Assembly: GCA_949296855.1 (NCBI GenBank)
Contig: CASFRN010000151.1
Span: 1-38,506, forward strand
DNA length: 38,506 nt
Source: an uncultured Bacteroides sp.
GTDB lineage: Bacteria > Bacteroidota > Bacteroidia > Bacteroidales > Bacteroidaceae
Reading direction: 5' to 3'
This document shows, one piece after another, positions 26,530 to 34,350 of the stretch. The notes under the pieces were generated by a model. It searched no databases and had not been told where the DNA came from. It worked only from the letters and a program-made list of their open reading frames with translations. The position numbers were made by a program, and so were the translations under genes. Positions within the stretch are counted from its first letter, which is position 1, and each line of letters starts with the position of its first letter.

Positions 26530-27537
26530 ATGAAAGAACAATACTGGAAATATTCATTGATCATACTGATTGTAGGCTTAGGCATCCTTCTGTTCCGTCA
26601 GGCGCAACCTTTTATGAACGGCATCTTAGGAGGATTTACCCTCTACTTACTTTTGCGGGGATTCACCAAATGGCTGAAGACCAAAATCAAACCATTAGTG
26701 GCAGTATGGATAGTCACCATCGGAACCACTCTTTTTATCCTGATACCCCTCTCGCTCTTTAGTTGGGCAATGGTCAACCAAATTTCCAACCTGCACTTCG
26801 ATACGGCAGACATCATCCGCCCTGCCCAGCAGATGATTGCTATCATTGAAGAGAAAACAGGCTTCGATGTGCTATCCGAGAAAAACTTGTCGTTCATCAT
26901 CGCGCAAGTTTCTTCTATCGGACACTCCATCATGACGGGCGTAAGCGACCTGATCATTAACTTGGCGGTAGCCATCATGCTGCTTTTCTTTATGTTATGG
27001 GAAGGAGACAAAATGGAGCAATTTATTTCCGACTTGCTCCCTTTCGAAGAAAACAACAAGCGCGAGGTATTACAGAAAATTCAGCTTATCGTCCGTTCCA
27101 ACGCCATCGGCATCCCGTTGCTTGCCGTCATTCAAGGCTTCATCTCCCTATTCGGCTACCTGCTTTGCAGTGCGCCGAATCCGGTATTGACGGCAGTGCT
27201 CACCGCTTTCGCCTCCATCATTCCTTTGGTAGGCACCGCATTGGTCTGGGTACCCGTTGCCGCTTACTTCCTGATTATAAGCGACTGGATACACGGACTG
27301 ATTCTATTGGCATACGGCGGTATCATCATTTCGCAATGCGATAACCTCATCCGGTTCATCCTGCAAAAGAAGATGGCAAACATCCATCCCCTTATCACCA
27401 TCTTCGGCGTGGTAGCCGGACTGCCTATCTTCGGATTTATGGGGATTATTTTCGGTCCGCTGCTGGTATCGCTTTTCCTGCTCTTCCTCGATATGTTCCG
27501 AAAAGAGTACCTGATGGATAAACATACCGACTTATAA
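26530..27537 (+). CDS. AI-2E/PerM family membrane protein
   Basis: A 335-aa polytopic protein of the AI-2E transporter superfamily. N-terminal helices occupy about 7-40 and 58-80. A soluble middle segment (about 85-140, 'ADIIRPAQQMIAIIEEKTGF') is followed by C-terminal helices containing 'SNAIGIPLLAVIQGFISLFGYLL', 'ASIIPLVGTALVWVPVAAYFLI' and 'IFGVVAGLPIFGFMGIIFGPLLVSLFLLF'. Some family members act as transporters or Na+/H+ antiporters; the role here is not known. It lies 12 bp after the SBF gene and 27 bp before the peptidase gene. Confidence 0.85.
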   Translation: MKEQYWKYSLIILIVGLGILLFRQAQPFMNGILGGFTLYLLLRGFTKWLKTKIKPLVAVWIVTIGTTLFILIPLSLFSWAMVNQISNLHFDTADIIRPAQQMIAIIEEKTGFDVLSEKNLSFIIAQVSSIGHSIMTGVSDLIINLAVAIMLLFFMLWEGDKMEQFISDLLPFEENNKREVLQKIQLIVRSNAIGIPLLAVIQGFISLFGYLLCSAPNPVLTAVLTAFASIIPLVGTALVWVPVAAYFLIISDWIHGLILLAYGGIIISQCDNLIRFILQKKMANIHPLITIFGVVAGLPIFGFMGIIFGPLLVSLFLLFLDMFRKEYLMDKHTDL

Positions 27538-27564
27538 ACAAAACATTCTATATTATATCATTTT

Positions 27565-28746
27565 ATGAAACTAAAACTTTATGCTTTGACGGCCCTCTTG
27601 CTTGCAACATCAGCAGGAATGGCACAAGAAAAGAACGGATACCAATTCACCACCGTAGTACAACAAAAAGCCACACCGGTGAAAGACCAGGCGGTGAGCG
27701 GAACGTGCTGGTGCTTTGCCACCACTTCATTCATCGAATCGGAACTATTGCGCCAAGGCAAAGGCGAATACGACCTCTCGGAAATGTTCATCGTACGCCA
27801 GAAATACCTGAACCAAATGGCGGACAACCTCTTGCGCCACGGCAAGGGAAACGTAACCCAAGGAAGCATCACCGCCAGCTGGATAACGGCATTCAACCAA
27901 GTAGGCATCGTTCCCGAAGAAGCCTATACCGGCATCAATTACGATTTGCCCGTACACAATCATTCGGAGCTTGCCGGATACGTGGAAGCCATCTCCGCCG
28001 AAGCCGTAAAGCAGAAAAAGAACAGCAAGCAATACCAAGAGCTTGCCAACAGCCTCTTCGATATCTACATGGGCAAGGTGCCCGAAACCTTCACCTACAA
28101 AGGCAAGGAATACACGCCCACGAGCTTTGCCGAAAGCCTCGGCATCGATACCGATGATTACATTCCCCTGACCAGCTTCACGCACAAGCCGTATTACAAG
28201 CCGTTCGAAGTGGAAATCCCCGACAACTGGGAGCATAGCCAGATGTACAATCTTCCGCTCGATGAACTGATCAGCGTCATGGACGGAGCCTTGAAAAGCG
28301 GATATACCTTGTGCTGGGACGGCGATGTAAGCGAAAAAGGCTTTGCGTATCTGAATGGGGTGGCAATCAACCCCGATGTGAAAAGCGATGACCTCTATAA
28401 GGATAGCGACCGTGCCCATTGGGGACAACTGAACGACACCGAACGCCTTGCCGAAGTATTCCGCTTCGAACATCCCTATCCCGAAGTGAAGGTGACTCCC
28501 GAAATCCGCCAACAAGGCTATGAAGCCGGAAAGACCACCGATGACCACCTGATGCACATCACCGGCATAGCCACCGACCAGAACGGCACGAAATATTACA
28601 TCACCAAAAACTCGTGGGCTGCCGATAGCAATGACTTCGGAGGCTACCTGAACATGTCGGAAAGCTATGTCCGTGCCAAAACCATCTACATTTTAGTGCA
28701 CAAAGACGCGCTTCCGGAAGCGTTGAAAGAGAAATTGGGAATATAA
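27565..28746 (+). CDS. C1 family cysteine peptidase (bleomycin hydrolase/PepC-like)
   Basis: A 393-aa papain-fold aminopeptidase. A signal peptide (about 1-20, 'LLLATSAGMAQ') indicates export, unlike cytosolic PepC. The catalytic triad is visible: Gln42 region 'DQAVSGTCWCFA' with Cys48, His331 in 'DDHLMHITGI', and Asn349 in 'ITKNSWAADSNDFGGY'. Length is slightly below that of bleomycin hydrolases (about 440-450). It probably trims peptides in the periplasm. It is the third gene of the run starting at 25555. Confidence 0.9.
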   Translation: MKLKLYALTALLLATSAGMAQEKNGYQFTTVVQQKATPVKDQAVSGTCWCFATTSFIESELLRQGKGEYDLSEMFIVRQKYLNQMADNLLRHGKGNVTQGSITASWITAFNQVGIVPEEAYTGINYDLPVHNHSELAGYVEAISAEAVKQKKNSKQYQELANSLFDIYMGKVPETFTYKGKEYTPTSFAESLGIDTDDYIPLTSFTHKPYYKPFEVEIPDNWEHSQMYNLPLDELISVMDGALKSGYTLCWDGDVSEKGFAYLNGVAINPDVKSDDLYKDSDRAHWGQLNDTERLAEVFRFEHPYPEVKVTPEIRQQGYEAGKTTDDHLMHITGIATDQNGTKYYITKNSWAADSNDFGGYLNMSESYVRAKTIYILVHKDALPEALKEKLGI

Positions 28747-28759
28747 ATTTGTGTATTCT

Positions 28760-28885
28760 ATGGCACACAGATAACACAGACGTACACAGATTTACACAGA
28801 TAAAATTAGGGCTGCGCTGTGCCTGCATAGAAAAAAATAAGATCTGTGTTCCTCTGTGTCCTTCTGTGTCATCTGTGTGCTATAA
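28760..28885. repeat. ACACAGA-rich inverted repeat upstream of the response regulator
   Basis: Left side: GCACACAGATAACACAGA followed by further ACACAGAT units. Right side: CTGTGT units ending in CATCTGTGTGC, its complement. A related half-arm, CTGTGTTATCTGCGTGC, occurs at about 35778-35794 after kinase 2. No TAnnTTTG box is seen before the regulator gene, so its promoter may lie in or upstream of this element. Confidence 0.7.
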
Positions 28886-28913
28886 AAATCAAAGCCCATA
28901 AACACGACTGCTT

Positions 28914-29612
28914 ATGATAAAACTTTTATTAGTGGAAGACGACCCCAACCTGTGCTACATCGTGCAGAGCGGGCTGCAAGACCTGATAGGCGGATACGAA
29001 GTAAGCACCGCCTCCAACGGCAAAGAAGGATTAGCGGCATGGGAACGGTGCCGCCCCGACATCATCATCAGCGACATCGACATGCCCGAAATGGACGGCT
29101 TCGAAATGGTGAAGCGCATCCGCGAAACCGATGGAGACACGCCTATCCTGTTCGCTTCGGCACTGACTTCGCCCAAAGACGTGCGCAAAGGATACGAGTT
29201 CGGCGTAAACAATTACGTCAAGAAGCCCTACGTGCCCGACGAACTGGACGCCCACATCCATGCCATCCTGAAGATGAAAAGCGGAGGAAAGAGCCGCACG
29301 GAAACCGGACATATCAGAATAGGGCATTACACCCTCGATGCTGCCCATGCTACCTTGCGCGATGACACAAGCGGAAAGACGCAAGTGCTGACCCAACGGG
29401 AAGCCCAGATACTGCAATTGCTTGCCGAAAACAAGAACGAAGTGGTGCGCCGCGAAGCCATCCTAAGCCGCTTTTGGGACACAGAAGACGATTTCTTCGC
29501 CTCGCGCAGCCTCGATGTATTCATCAACAAGCTCCGCAAACACTTCGACTCCGATGCGGACATCGAAATAAAGACCGTGCGGGGCATCGGGCTGATGTTA
29601 GTTGCCGGCTGA
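28914..29612 (+). CDS. OmpR family response regulator
   Basis: A 232-aa two-component regulator. The receiver domain (about 1-118) has the acidic pair E8/D9, phosphoacceptor D54 ('IISDIDMPEMDGF'), S82 and K104 ('VKKPY'). The winged-helix effector domain (about 135-230) is OmpR/PhoB-type ('LTQREAQILQLLAENKNEVVRREAILSRFW', 'SRSLDVFINKLRKHF', 'IKTVRGIGLML'). It is the only response regulator in the window and lies next to the DUF3836 gene and kinase 1. It is the natural candidate to bind the 11-bp direct repeats at 30111, 34253 and 37278, and to receive phosphate from the two kinases. It is not the same family member as RprY. Confidence 0.93.
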   Translation: MIKLLLVEDDPNLCYIVQSGLQDLIGGYEVSTASNGKEGLAAWERCRPDIIISDIDMPEMDGFEMVKRIRETDGDTPILFASALTSPKDVRKGYEFGVNNYVKKPYVPDELDAHIHAILKMKSGGKSRTETGHIRIGHYTLDAAHATLRDDTSGKTQVLTQREAQILQLLAENKNEVVRREAILSRFWDTEDDFFASRSLDVFINKLRKHFDSDADIEIKTVRGIGLMLVAG

Positions 29613-29619
29613 AGGGGAG

Positions 29620-29720
29620 TTCACCACAGATTACACAGATTAAATGAATTGATTTTATGCGTCTGCGTTTCCTCATCATATCACTTATTAATTTTTTTAA
29701 TCTGTGTAATCTGTGGTGAA
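29620..29720. repeat. Inverted-repeat element of the CCACAGATTACACAGATT family (copy 4)
   Basis: Arms at 29620-29644 and 29696-29720 are perfect 25-bp complements with a 51-bp interior. It lies between the convergent ends of the response regulator and DUF3836 genes and could double as a bidirectional terminator. Confidence 0.85.
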
Positions 29721-29724
29721 AAAA

Positions 29725-30039
29725 TCACCGTTCGTAATCGGTAAAGCGGATGCCTTCGGACTCGTAATCGTAGCTGCGGGAGAGCTTCCAGCTTTGGCTC
29801 GCCTCGTTCCAGCGGTAAATGTCCTTGCTCTGCAGTTCGCCCTTATCCGAATAAGTCATTTCGCTGCGCACCGATTTCACGTAACCCATATCGGTCTTGG
29901 CGCATACCTCGCGCACCGTCACACGCTTGCCCGCCAACTCGTCGTTGAACAACTTCTCCGGAGTCTGTGCGCTCATCACCGTTGCTACACTTGCCAATAC
30001 CATTACACTCGCTGCTTTTTTCAAATTCATTGTTTTCAT
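29725..30039 (-). CDS. Small secreted DUF3836 protein
   Basis: A 104-aa protein with a signal peptide ('MKTMNLKKAASVMVLASVATVMSA', cleavage near AQ) and a short domain ending 'WKLSRSYDYESEGIRFTDYER', which I recognise as DUF3836-like, a Bacteroides family of unknown function. The longest frame starts at 30066, but the -7 box at 30086-30093 puts the transcript start near 30080, and the ATG at 30039 places the signal peptide correctly. It is divergent from kinase 1, with an 11-bp repeat operator between them, and is a likely output gene of the neighbouring two-component system. Confidence 0.75.
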   Translation of the reverse strand: MKTMNLKKAASVMVLASVATVMSAQTPEKLFNDELAGKRVTVREVCAKTDMGYVKSVRSEMTYSDKGELQSKDIYRWNEASQSWKLSRSYDYESEGIRFTDYER

Positions 30040-30085
30040 ACTGCTTTCTATTTTTATGTGATACATTTGTTTTATTTTGATGTGA

Positions 30086-30093
30086 CAAAGGTA
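30086..30093 (-). promoter_or_regulatory. -7 box for the DUF3836 gene
   Basis: Minus-strand TACCTTTG. The operator at 30111 starts 17 bp upstream, so the regulator would replace a -33 element. Confidence 0.7.
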
Positions 30094-30110
30094 AGCCTTC
30101 CGTCCCTCCC

Positions 30111-30143
30111 TTTAGGTTATCGCTATGTTATCTTTAGGTTAAC
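30111..30143. promoter_or_regulatory. Three 11-bp direct repeats: candidate response-regulator operator (copy 1)
   Basis: TTTAGGTTATC (30111-30121), GCTATGTTATC (30122-30132) and TTTAGGTTAAC (30133-30143) are consecutive, with GTTA in phase in each. OmpR/PhoB-family regulators bind tandem direct repeats with an 11-bp period. It lies 17 bp from the -7 box of the DUF3836 gene on one side and 34 bp from that of kinase 1 on the other. Confidence 0.75.
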
Positions 30144-30177
30144 GAAGGATTTTGTTTCCCGCTTCCGAAGATAATCG

Positions 30178-30185
30178 TATCTTTG
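30178..30185 (+). promoter_or_regulatory. -7 box for sensor kinase 1
   Basis: TATCTTTG, 22 bp before the ATG at 30208. The operator ends 34 bp upstream, the same distance as for kinase 2. Confidence 0.7.
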
Positions 30186-30207
30186 CCCGCAAGAAACATT
30201 ACAGACT

Positions 30208-31545
30208 ATGGACAAGAAAAAGATAACAGAGTTTTTCGCCGATAAAAAGAGCCGGCGGTTCATCGGATTAAGCGCATTGACCTTCTTAGGGCTTATCGGA
30301 GCATTGGCTTTGCAGACGGTATGGTTGTATAATGTATATACTCTAATTAAAAATGACATCCAAAAAGAATGTACCTCCATTTTGGGTACAGCACTATATG
30401 AAGAAATAAATATCATATCATCCCATATTCCTGACGGTTACGAAATTCTTGGTGGTCCACAAAACGATTCCATACCCTCAAATACCTATTTATATGAAGG
30501 AATATACAAACTGGGACTTCAATACTCAATAAAAGAAATAGACTCCATTGCTGGCGTTTATTTACAAAAAAAAGATATAGCTGCAGACTATGTTATATAT
30601 GATGTCAATCCTAAGACAAAAGAGGTTTATGATAAGAGCAATACACATAAACTATTCCGATTAGGACTTATTAAATCCGATATTATCCCGACAAGATTAG
30701 ATTTCTCTCAAGGAGTACAGATTATACTGGGAAACCCCTTCAAATATATTTTTGAGCGTATGGGGTTCTTGATTTTTTCCACACTGATTATCCTGTCTTT
30801 TGTTATCTCCTGCATCATCTACCAAATCCGCATCATCGCGCAGATGAACAAGATTTTCCAGATACGAGAAGACTTCACCTACGCCATGATACACGACATG
30901 AAGACACCGCTCAGCACCATCTTCACCACACTCAGCTTCCTGCATAGCGGAAGGCTGGACGGCAAGCCCGACCTGAAAGAACGCTACTTCTCCATAGCCG
31001 AAAGCGAAGTGGACCACCTGCTTACCCTCACCAACAAAGTGCTGACCCTCTCGAAATTAGAAAGCCATAAGTTAGAAATGTTCCGCGAAGACGTGCCCTT
31101 GGCACCGGTGATAGAGAAACTCACCGCAAAGTTTACCGCCAAGGCGCAAAAGCCCGTCCGCTTCACCCTCAGCCTGCAAGCCCCGTCGGTCTATGCCGAC
31201 AAGGAATACTTGGAAGAGGTGCTGAGCAACCTCATCGACAACGCCATCAAGTATTCCAAAGAAAGCGGCGTAGACATTCGCATCGCTTCGGAACCGAACG
31301 AGAGGTACACCCTCGTCAAGATACACGACAACGGCTTAGGCATCTCGGAAGCCGACCAGCGCACCATCTTCGATAAATACGAGCGTGCCGCAGCCGGACG
31401 AAAGAAAGGTTCAAAGAAAGCCTCAGGCTTCGGCTTAGGGCTGAACTTCGTGCAGCAAGTGATGAATGCCCACGAAGGAAAGGTGTTCGTCACCAGCATC
31501 GAAGGCGAATTCACCGAGTTCACCTTGTACTTCCCGGTGAAATAA
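30208..31545 (+). CDS. Sensor histidine kinase 1
   Basis: A 445-aa inner-membrane kinase. TM1 is about 18-42 and TM2 about 186-208, enclosing an extracytoplasmic sensor of about 143 residues. The dimerisation domain carries phosphoacceptor H229 ('YAMIHDMKTPLS'). The ATPase has an N-box ('NLIDNAIKYS', 341-350), G1 ('DNGLGIS', 374-380), an F-box region ('FDKYERAA') and G2 ('GFGLGLNF', 407-414). The sensor part (about 30345-30750) is visibly more AT-rich than the flanks. Kinase 2 at 34351 is nearly identical outside the sensor. With no regulator directly attached, its partner is probably the response regulator at 28914. Confidence 0.93.
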   Translation: MDKKKITEFFADKKSRRFIGLSALTFLGLIGALALQTVWLYNVYTLIKNDIQKECTSILGTALYEEINIISSHIPDGYEILGGPQNDSIPSNTYLYEGIYKLGLQYSIKEIDSIAGVYLQKKDIAADYVIYDVNPKTKEVYDKSNTHKLFRLGLIKSDIIPTRLDFSQGVQIILGNPFKYIFERMGFLIFSTLIILSFVISCIIYQIRIIAQMNKIFQIREDFTYAMIHDMKTPLSTIFTTLSFLHSGRLDGKPDLKERYFSIAESEVDHLLTLTNKVLTLSKLESHKLEMFREDVPLAPVIEKLTAKFTAKAQKPVRFTLSLQAPSVYADKEYLEEVLSNLIDNAIKYSKESGVDIRIASEPNERYTLVKIHDNGLGISEADQRTIFDKYERAAAGRKKGSKKASGFGLGLNFVQQVMNAHEGKVFVTSIEGEFTEFTLYFPVK

Positions 31546-31550
31546 ACTAT

Positions 31551-31592
31551 AAACGCAGAGACGCAAAAGCGCAGAGCATTATTTTAGAGAAA
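31551..31592. repeat. End of the duplicated kinase unit (copy 1) with GCAGAGACGCAAAAGCGCAG repeat
   Basis: The sequence from the kinase stop through AACGCAGAGACGCAAAAGCG to TTTAGAGAA is repeated after kinase 2 at 35698-35739. It marks the right end of the duplicated segment. Confidence 0.75.
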
Positions 31593-31593
31593 C

Positions 31594-31920
31594 TTCTGTC
31601 ACGCCGGATTGCAAATCACGAGTGGTCGGAAGATTTTGCCGGATGCATGTTTGCATAAACAGAGCCTTGAAAAGGCTCAACAATACGTAACCGCTGGTAA
31701 GCGAAGCGAACCTGCGGTAGAGAATACACCCTACTTATCGGCTTCGAAGAAGTCGAATAACGCTTAGGTAGTACTATTGGACTTCTTCGAAGCCCTGATT
31801 GAAAGGCTTGAATCACCGCAGGTTCGCTTCGCTCACCAGTCGGTTACGCATAGTTGGACGGTTTCACCGCCCTTGTCAAATCTTCCAACCACCCGTAATT
31901 GCAAATCCGGCGTGACAGAA
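31594..31920. mobile_element. 327-bp nested palindromic element
   Basis: Outer arms TTCTGTCACGCCGGATT (31594-31610) and its exact complement (31904-31920) extend imperfectly inward (GTGGTCGGAAGATTT against GTGGTTGGAAGATTT). Inside, about 31685-31720 mirrors about 31813-31850 (core GCGAAGCGAACCTGCGGT). At the centre a perfect 15-bp pair starts GGCTTCGAAG (31740-31754 and 31780-31794). There is no ORF. It is MITE-like: a whole element of stems within stems. A compact relative sits after kinase 2. Confidence 0.75.
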
Positions 31921-31941
31921 AATGCTAAATAGATGAATATT

Positions 31942-32027
31942 CCTGTAGGGGCGGGGTCTGCCCGCCCGAATACATCAACCGCTTTATTGGTGGACGCATT
32001 CGGGCAGGCAGACCCTGCTCTTACAGG
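31942..32027. repeat. 86-bp GC-rich inverted repeat
   Basis: The left arm CCTGTAGGGGCGGGGTCTGC and onward pairs imperfectly with the right arm ending GCAGACCCTGCTCTTACAGG; the loop is around GCTTTATT. It is unrelated to the neighbouring element. The stretch 32028-32150 beyond it shows no gene or clear motif. Confidence 0.7.
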
Positions 32028-32150
32028 TAATTTGGTAAAATGCGGACATTCAATTACTAAAAGCACAATCATTGCGGCAAAAATTCCAATGCAACCATAT
32101 TATAATGTCTCCGTAGACGAGTGATAATATACAAGAAGCTATATTCGTTT

Positions 32151-32234
32151 TATATTCCGCGGGCTGGAACGTACATTCCGGCTGGCGGAACGTATATTCC
32201 AGCCCGCGGAATGTACGTTCCAGCCCGTGGAATA
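32151..32234. repeat. Four-unit 21-bp tandem repeat array (copy B)
   Basis: Units start at 32151, 32172, 32193 and 32214, each with a TTCC...GGAA dyad core (TTCCAGCCCGCGGAA and variants). The edges are TTTTATATTCC and GGAATATAAAAT, as in the array at 2466-2549. It lies 101 bp beyond the stop of the small ABC ATPase gene. Confidence 0.8.
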
Positions 32235-32335
32235 TAAAATGGAACTATCTGCTCAAAGGAATGCAGCTAATAGAAAAGGAAAACCAAACAAATGAATAAC
32301 AGATATTCATATTATGTTATCACTATTAGGTTCAC

Positions 32336-32989
32336 TCACTCCTCTTCGCCCAAGATAAACCGCTCGATTTCCTCTACCGACCCGCAAGTGAGCCCTTTCA
32401 CCAGTTTGCCTTCACGCAGGTAATGAATGCTGTCGCACACCTCATGCAAGACATCCAACCGATGCGAAGACAGGATGACGGTTTTCCATTTCCCTTTCAG
32501 GTAATCTATCAAGTGTTTCATCTGGATGCACCCTTTCAGATCAACGCCGTTGAAGGGTTCGTCCAAGATATAGAGGTCAGGGTCTTGCATATAAACCGCC
32601 ATAAGGGCCAGCTTCTTCTGCATCCCCGTAGAATATTCGGAAGCATAGCGGTCGAGGGGCAAGCGGAACATTTTCGTATTCAGGTCATTGATTAGTCTCC
32701 GACTGATCTTCTTTCCGTATGCCTTCAGGCAAAACGCAATGTATTCGTATCCCGTCACCAGCGGATAGAAGAAATTGTCGGCAGGCAGATAGCCCACCGT
32801 CACCCAATTACCTCTCCGAATCATGCCTTCGTACGAAGTCATCCCAGTCAGGCAACGGAACAACGTGGTTTTTCCTGCCCCGTTATCGCCTACCAATCCG
32901 TACACCTTTCCCCAGTCGCAAACCAACGAAACATCATCGAGCACTTTCAAGCCCCCGAACGACTTCGACACATTTTCCATACGTATCAT
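32336..32989 (-). CDS. ABC transporter ATP-binding protein (small)
   Basis: A 217-aa ATPase with Walker A GDNGAGKTT (about 34-42), signature 'YSTGMQKKLAL' (about 119-129), Walker B 'LYILDEPF' (about 139-146) and H-loop H176 ('ILSSHRLDVLHEVCD'). I start at the ATG at 32989, which overlaps the permease stop as ATGA, a standard translational coupling. The frame is open 104 codons further upstream, but only because it shadows the permease gene. It is the third gene of the operon driven from 34228-34235 under the candidate operator. Substrate unknown. Confidence 0.88.
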   Translation of the reverse strand: MIRMENVSKSFGGLKVLDDVSLVCDWGKVYGLVGDNGAGKTTLFRCLTGMTSYEGMIRRGNWVTVGYLPADNFFYPLVTGYEYIAFCLKAYGKKISRRLINDLNTKMFRLPLDRYASEYSTGMQKKLALMAVYMQDPDLYILDEPFNGVDLKGCIQMKHLIDYLKGKWKTVILSSHRLDVLHEVCDSIHYLREGKLVKGLTCGSVEEIERFILGEEE

Positions 32990-33927
32990 TTCCATATAGC
33001 TTTCCATTTTATCCATACCACATACGAAAGTATTCCTACAATCACCAGTTCCGCCAAACAGCCCACCCAAACAAAGCAAGTCCATACAAACAAGGGAATA
33101 CATACGGCAAGCTGTATCACCACTATTCCGGCAGACACCGGACAAACCCAACGGAACAACGCCATGACTTGCAGATAGAAGACACCCGCCATCAGGCAAG
33201 AAAAGAAAAACAGTACATCTTCTGTCTGGAATCCGACGGCAAAACACATCAACCCGAAAGGCAGGGAAAGAACCGATGCGTTCCACACATTCGCTTTCCA
33301 TAATTCCCCTTGCAGGATACGGTAACTCTTGAACTTTTGCAACAGATGCGCATCAGGCACGTAACTATAAGCTCCCGACTGGATAATGCCCCAAAGCACC
33401 ATACCAGCTTTTGCCACTCTCACATTGCCGTGCAGGCATCCCAATGCCGATACACCTATTATAATAAGGTATAGCCAGCCCATACGGCGGAACATCCGGA
33501 TGTATTCCATATTTCCGACATACAGGAAACCGAGCCTTACGGGAATTGTCCGGAAACGGACTGGACGCAGAAAAGGAATCCAACCAATCACCAACGGTAT
33601 GCACAAAGCAATCACCCAGTCGCCCCTTATCCCTGCTATTACAACAAAAGGCAAGCTCAACAAAAGGTATTCACAGAGAAAAAAAAGCGACACATCATCG
33701 GTAAAGCGACGCAAGAAATCCCTGTCTTTCCTCGTCTGATGATAACCGCCTATCACCAGCAAGCAGACTAACGGAAGAATCCAGCTTGCCTCCACCTTGC
33801 ACAATATCGCCACGGCAAAAGCAAGTAATCCCACCAACAACATGCTCCTCACGATACCCAGTTCCTTCAACAACCTGCCTCCGCTCCGCAAGCGCAACCT
33901 GACGTAATATCCAAACATTAGCTCCAC
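32986..33927 (-). CDS. Multi-pass membrane protein, probable ABC permease
   Basis: A 313-aa hydrophobic protein with paired helices at about 28-45, 47-62, 82-110, 148-165, 215-235, 240-258 and 262-300. There is no recognised domain beyond general ABC-2-like membrane character. The stop overlaps the ATPase start by 4 bp (ATGA), strong evidence that the two products form one transporter. The small membrane protein upstream ends 11 bp before this start. 'HQTRKDRDFLRRF' (about 63-75) is a basic cytosolic loop that could contact the ATPase. Confidence 0.78.
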   Translation of the reverse strand: MELMFGYYVRLRLRSGGRLLKELGIVRSMLLVGLLAFAVAILCKVEASWILPLVCLLVIGGYHQTRKDRDFLRRFTDDVSLFFLCEYLLLSLPFVVIAGIRGDWVIALCIPLVIGWIPFLRPVRFRTIPVRLGFLYVGNMEYIRMFRRMGWLYLIIIGVSALGCLHGNVRVAKAGMVLWGIIQSGAYSYVPDAHLLQKFKSYRILQGELWKANVWNASVLSLPFGLMCFAVGFQTEDVLFFFSCLMAGVFYLQVMALFRWVCPVSAGIVVIQLAVCIPLFVWTCFVWVGCLAELVIVGILSYVVWIKWKAIWK

Positions 33928-33937
33928 ACTAATGAAA

Positions 33938-34198
33938 TCATCCTTTTACATCCTCAGATGCTTTACCCAACATCCGTTTCAACCATGGATATCCCCACAT
34001 GATAGCGGCATACGCAACACCTAAAACCGCAAGCGTGCAAAAAGCCGACCCGAACGTATATCCGAAAGAATAAGCATTCCAATCTACATAACCGTCTATC
34101 AACCATTGTTTCATCGGGCGATAACCGCACTTGACAAACAAATACACCACTCCAAAAAGGATAAACATCTGCACACGATTCAAATTCTTCGATTTCAT
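33938..34198 (-). CDS. Small membrane protein heading the ABC operon
   Basis: An 86-aa protein with two hydrophobic segments (about 9-22, 'VQMFILFGVVYLFVKCGY', and about 50-66, 'FCTLAVLGVAYAAIMWG') and a basic C-terminus. I recognise no family. The longest frame begins at 34240, but the -7 box at 34228-34235 puts transcription start near 34221, so the ATG at 34198 is used. It is the first gene of the three-gene operon and may be an accessory subunit of the ABC transporter. Confidence 0.7.
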   Translation of the reverse strand: MKSKNLNRVQMFILFGVVYLFVKCGYRPMKQWLIDGYVDWNAYSFGYTFGSAFCTLAVLGVAYAAIMWGYPWLKRMLGKASEDVKG

Positions 34199-34227
34199 AT
34201 TTCTTTTTTCTTTAAGTTTTACTGACG

Positions 34228-34235
34228 CAAAGATA
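34228..34235 (-). promoter_or_regulatory. -7 box for the small ABC operon
   Basis: Minus-strand TATCTTTG. The 11-bp repeat operator starts 17 bp upstream. The 64 bp from 34221 to 34284 are identical to 37246-37309 upstream of the CPBP gene. Confidence 0.75.
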
Positions 34236-34252
34236 AGCATCCGTCCTCACAC

Positions 34253-34285
34253 GTTATGTTATCGCTATGTTATCTTTAGGTTAAC
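34253..34285. promoter_or_regulatory. Three 11-bp direct repeats: candidate response-regulator operator (copy 2)
   Basis: GTTATGTTATC (34253-34263), GCTATGTTATC (34264-34274) and TTTAGGTTAAC (34275-34285). Distances to the flanking -7 boxes are 17 bp (minus, ABC operon) and 34 bp (plus, kinase 2), exactly as in copy 1. Confidence 0.75.
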
Positions 34286-34319
34286 GAGAAATTTTGTTTC
34301 CCGCTTCCGAAGATAATCG

Positions 34320-34327
34320 TATCTTTG
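34320..34327 (+). promoter_or_regulatory. -7 box for sensor kinase 2
   Basis: TATCTTTG, in a segment almost identical to the kinase 1 promoter, 23 bp before the ATG at 34351. Confidence 0.7.
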
Positions 34328-34350
34328 CCCGCAAGAAACATAACAGAACT

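Noticed and set aside
27745-28557. Minus-strand open frame of 270 codons
   Set aside because: Lies wholly inside the C1 peptidase gene on the opposite strand; the peptidase has its full catalytic triad.
28914-31545. RprXY two-component system
   Set aside because: The receiver N-terminus and kinase sequence do not match what I know of B. fragilis RprY/RprX, and there is an intervening gene on the other strand.
31833-32124. Small open frames of 63-79 codons in the repeat-filled gap
   Set aside because: They follow the two arms of the GC-rich inverted repeat and mirror each other; products of repeat symmetry, not genes.
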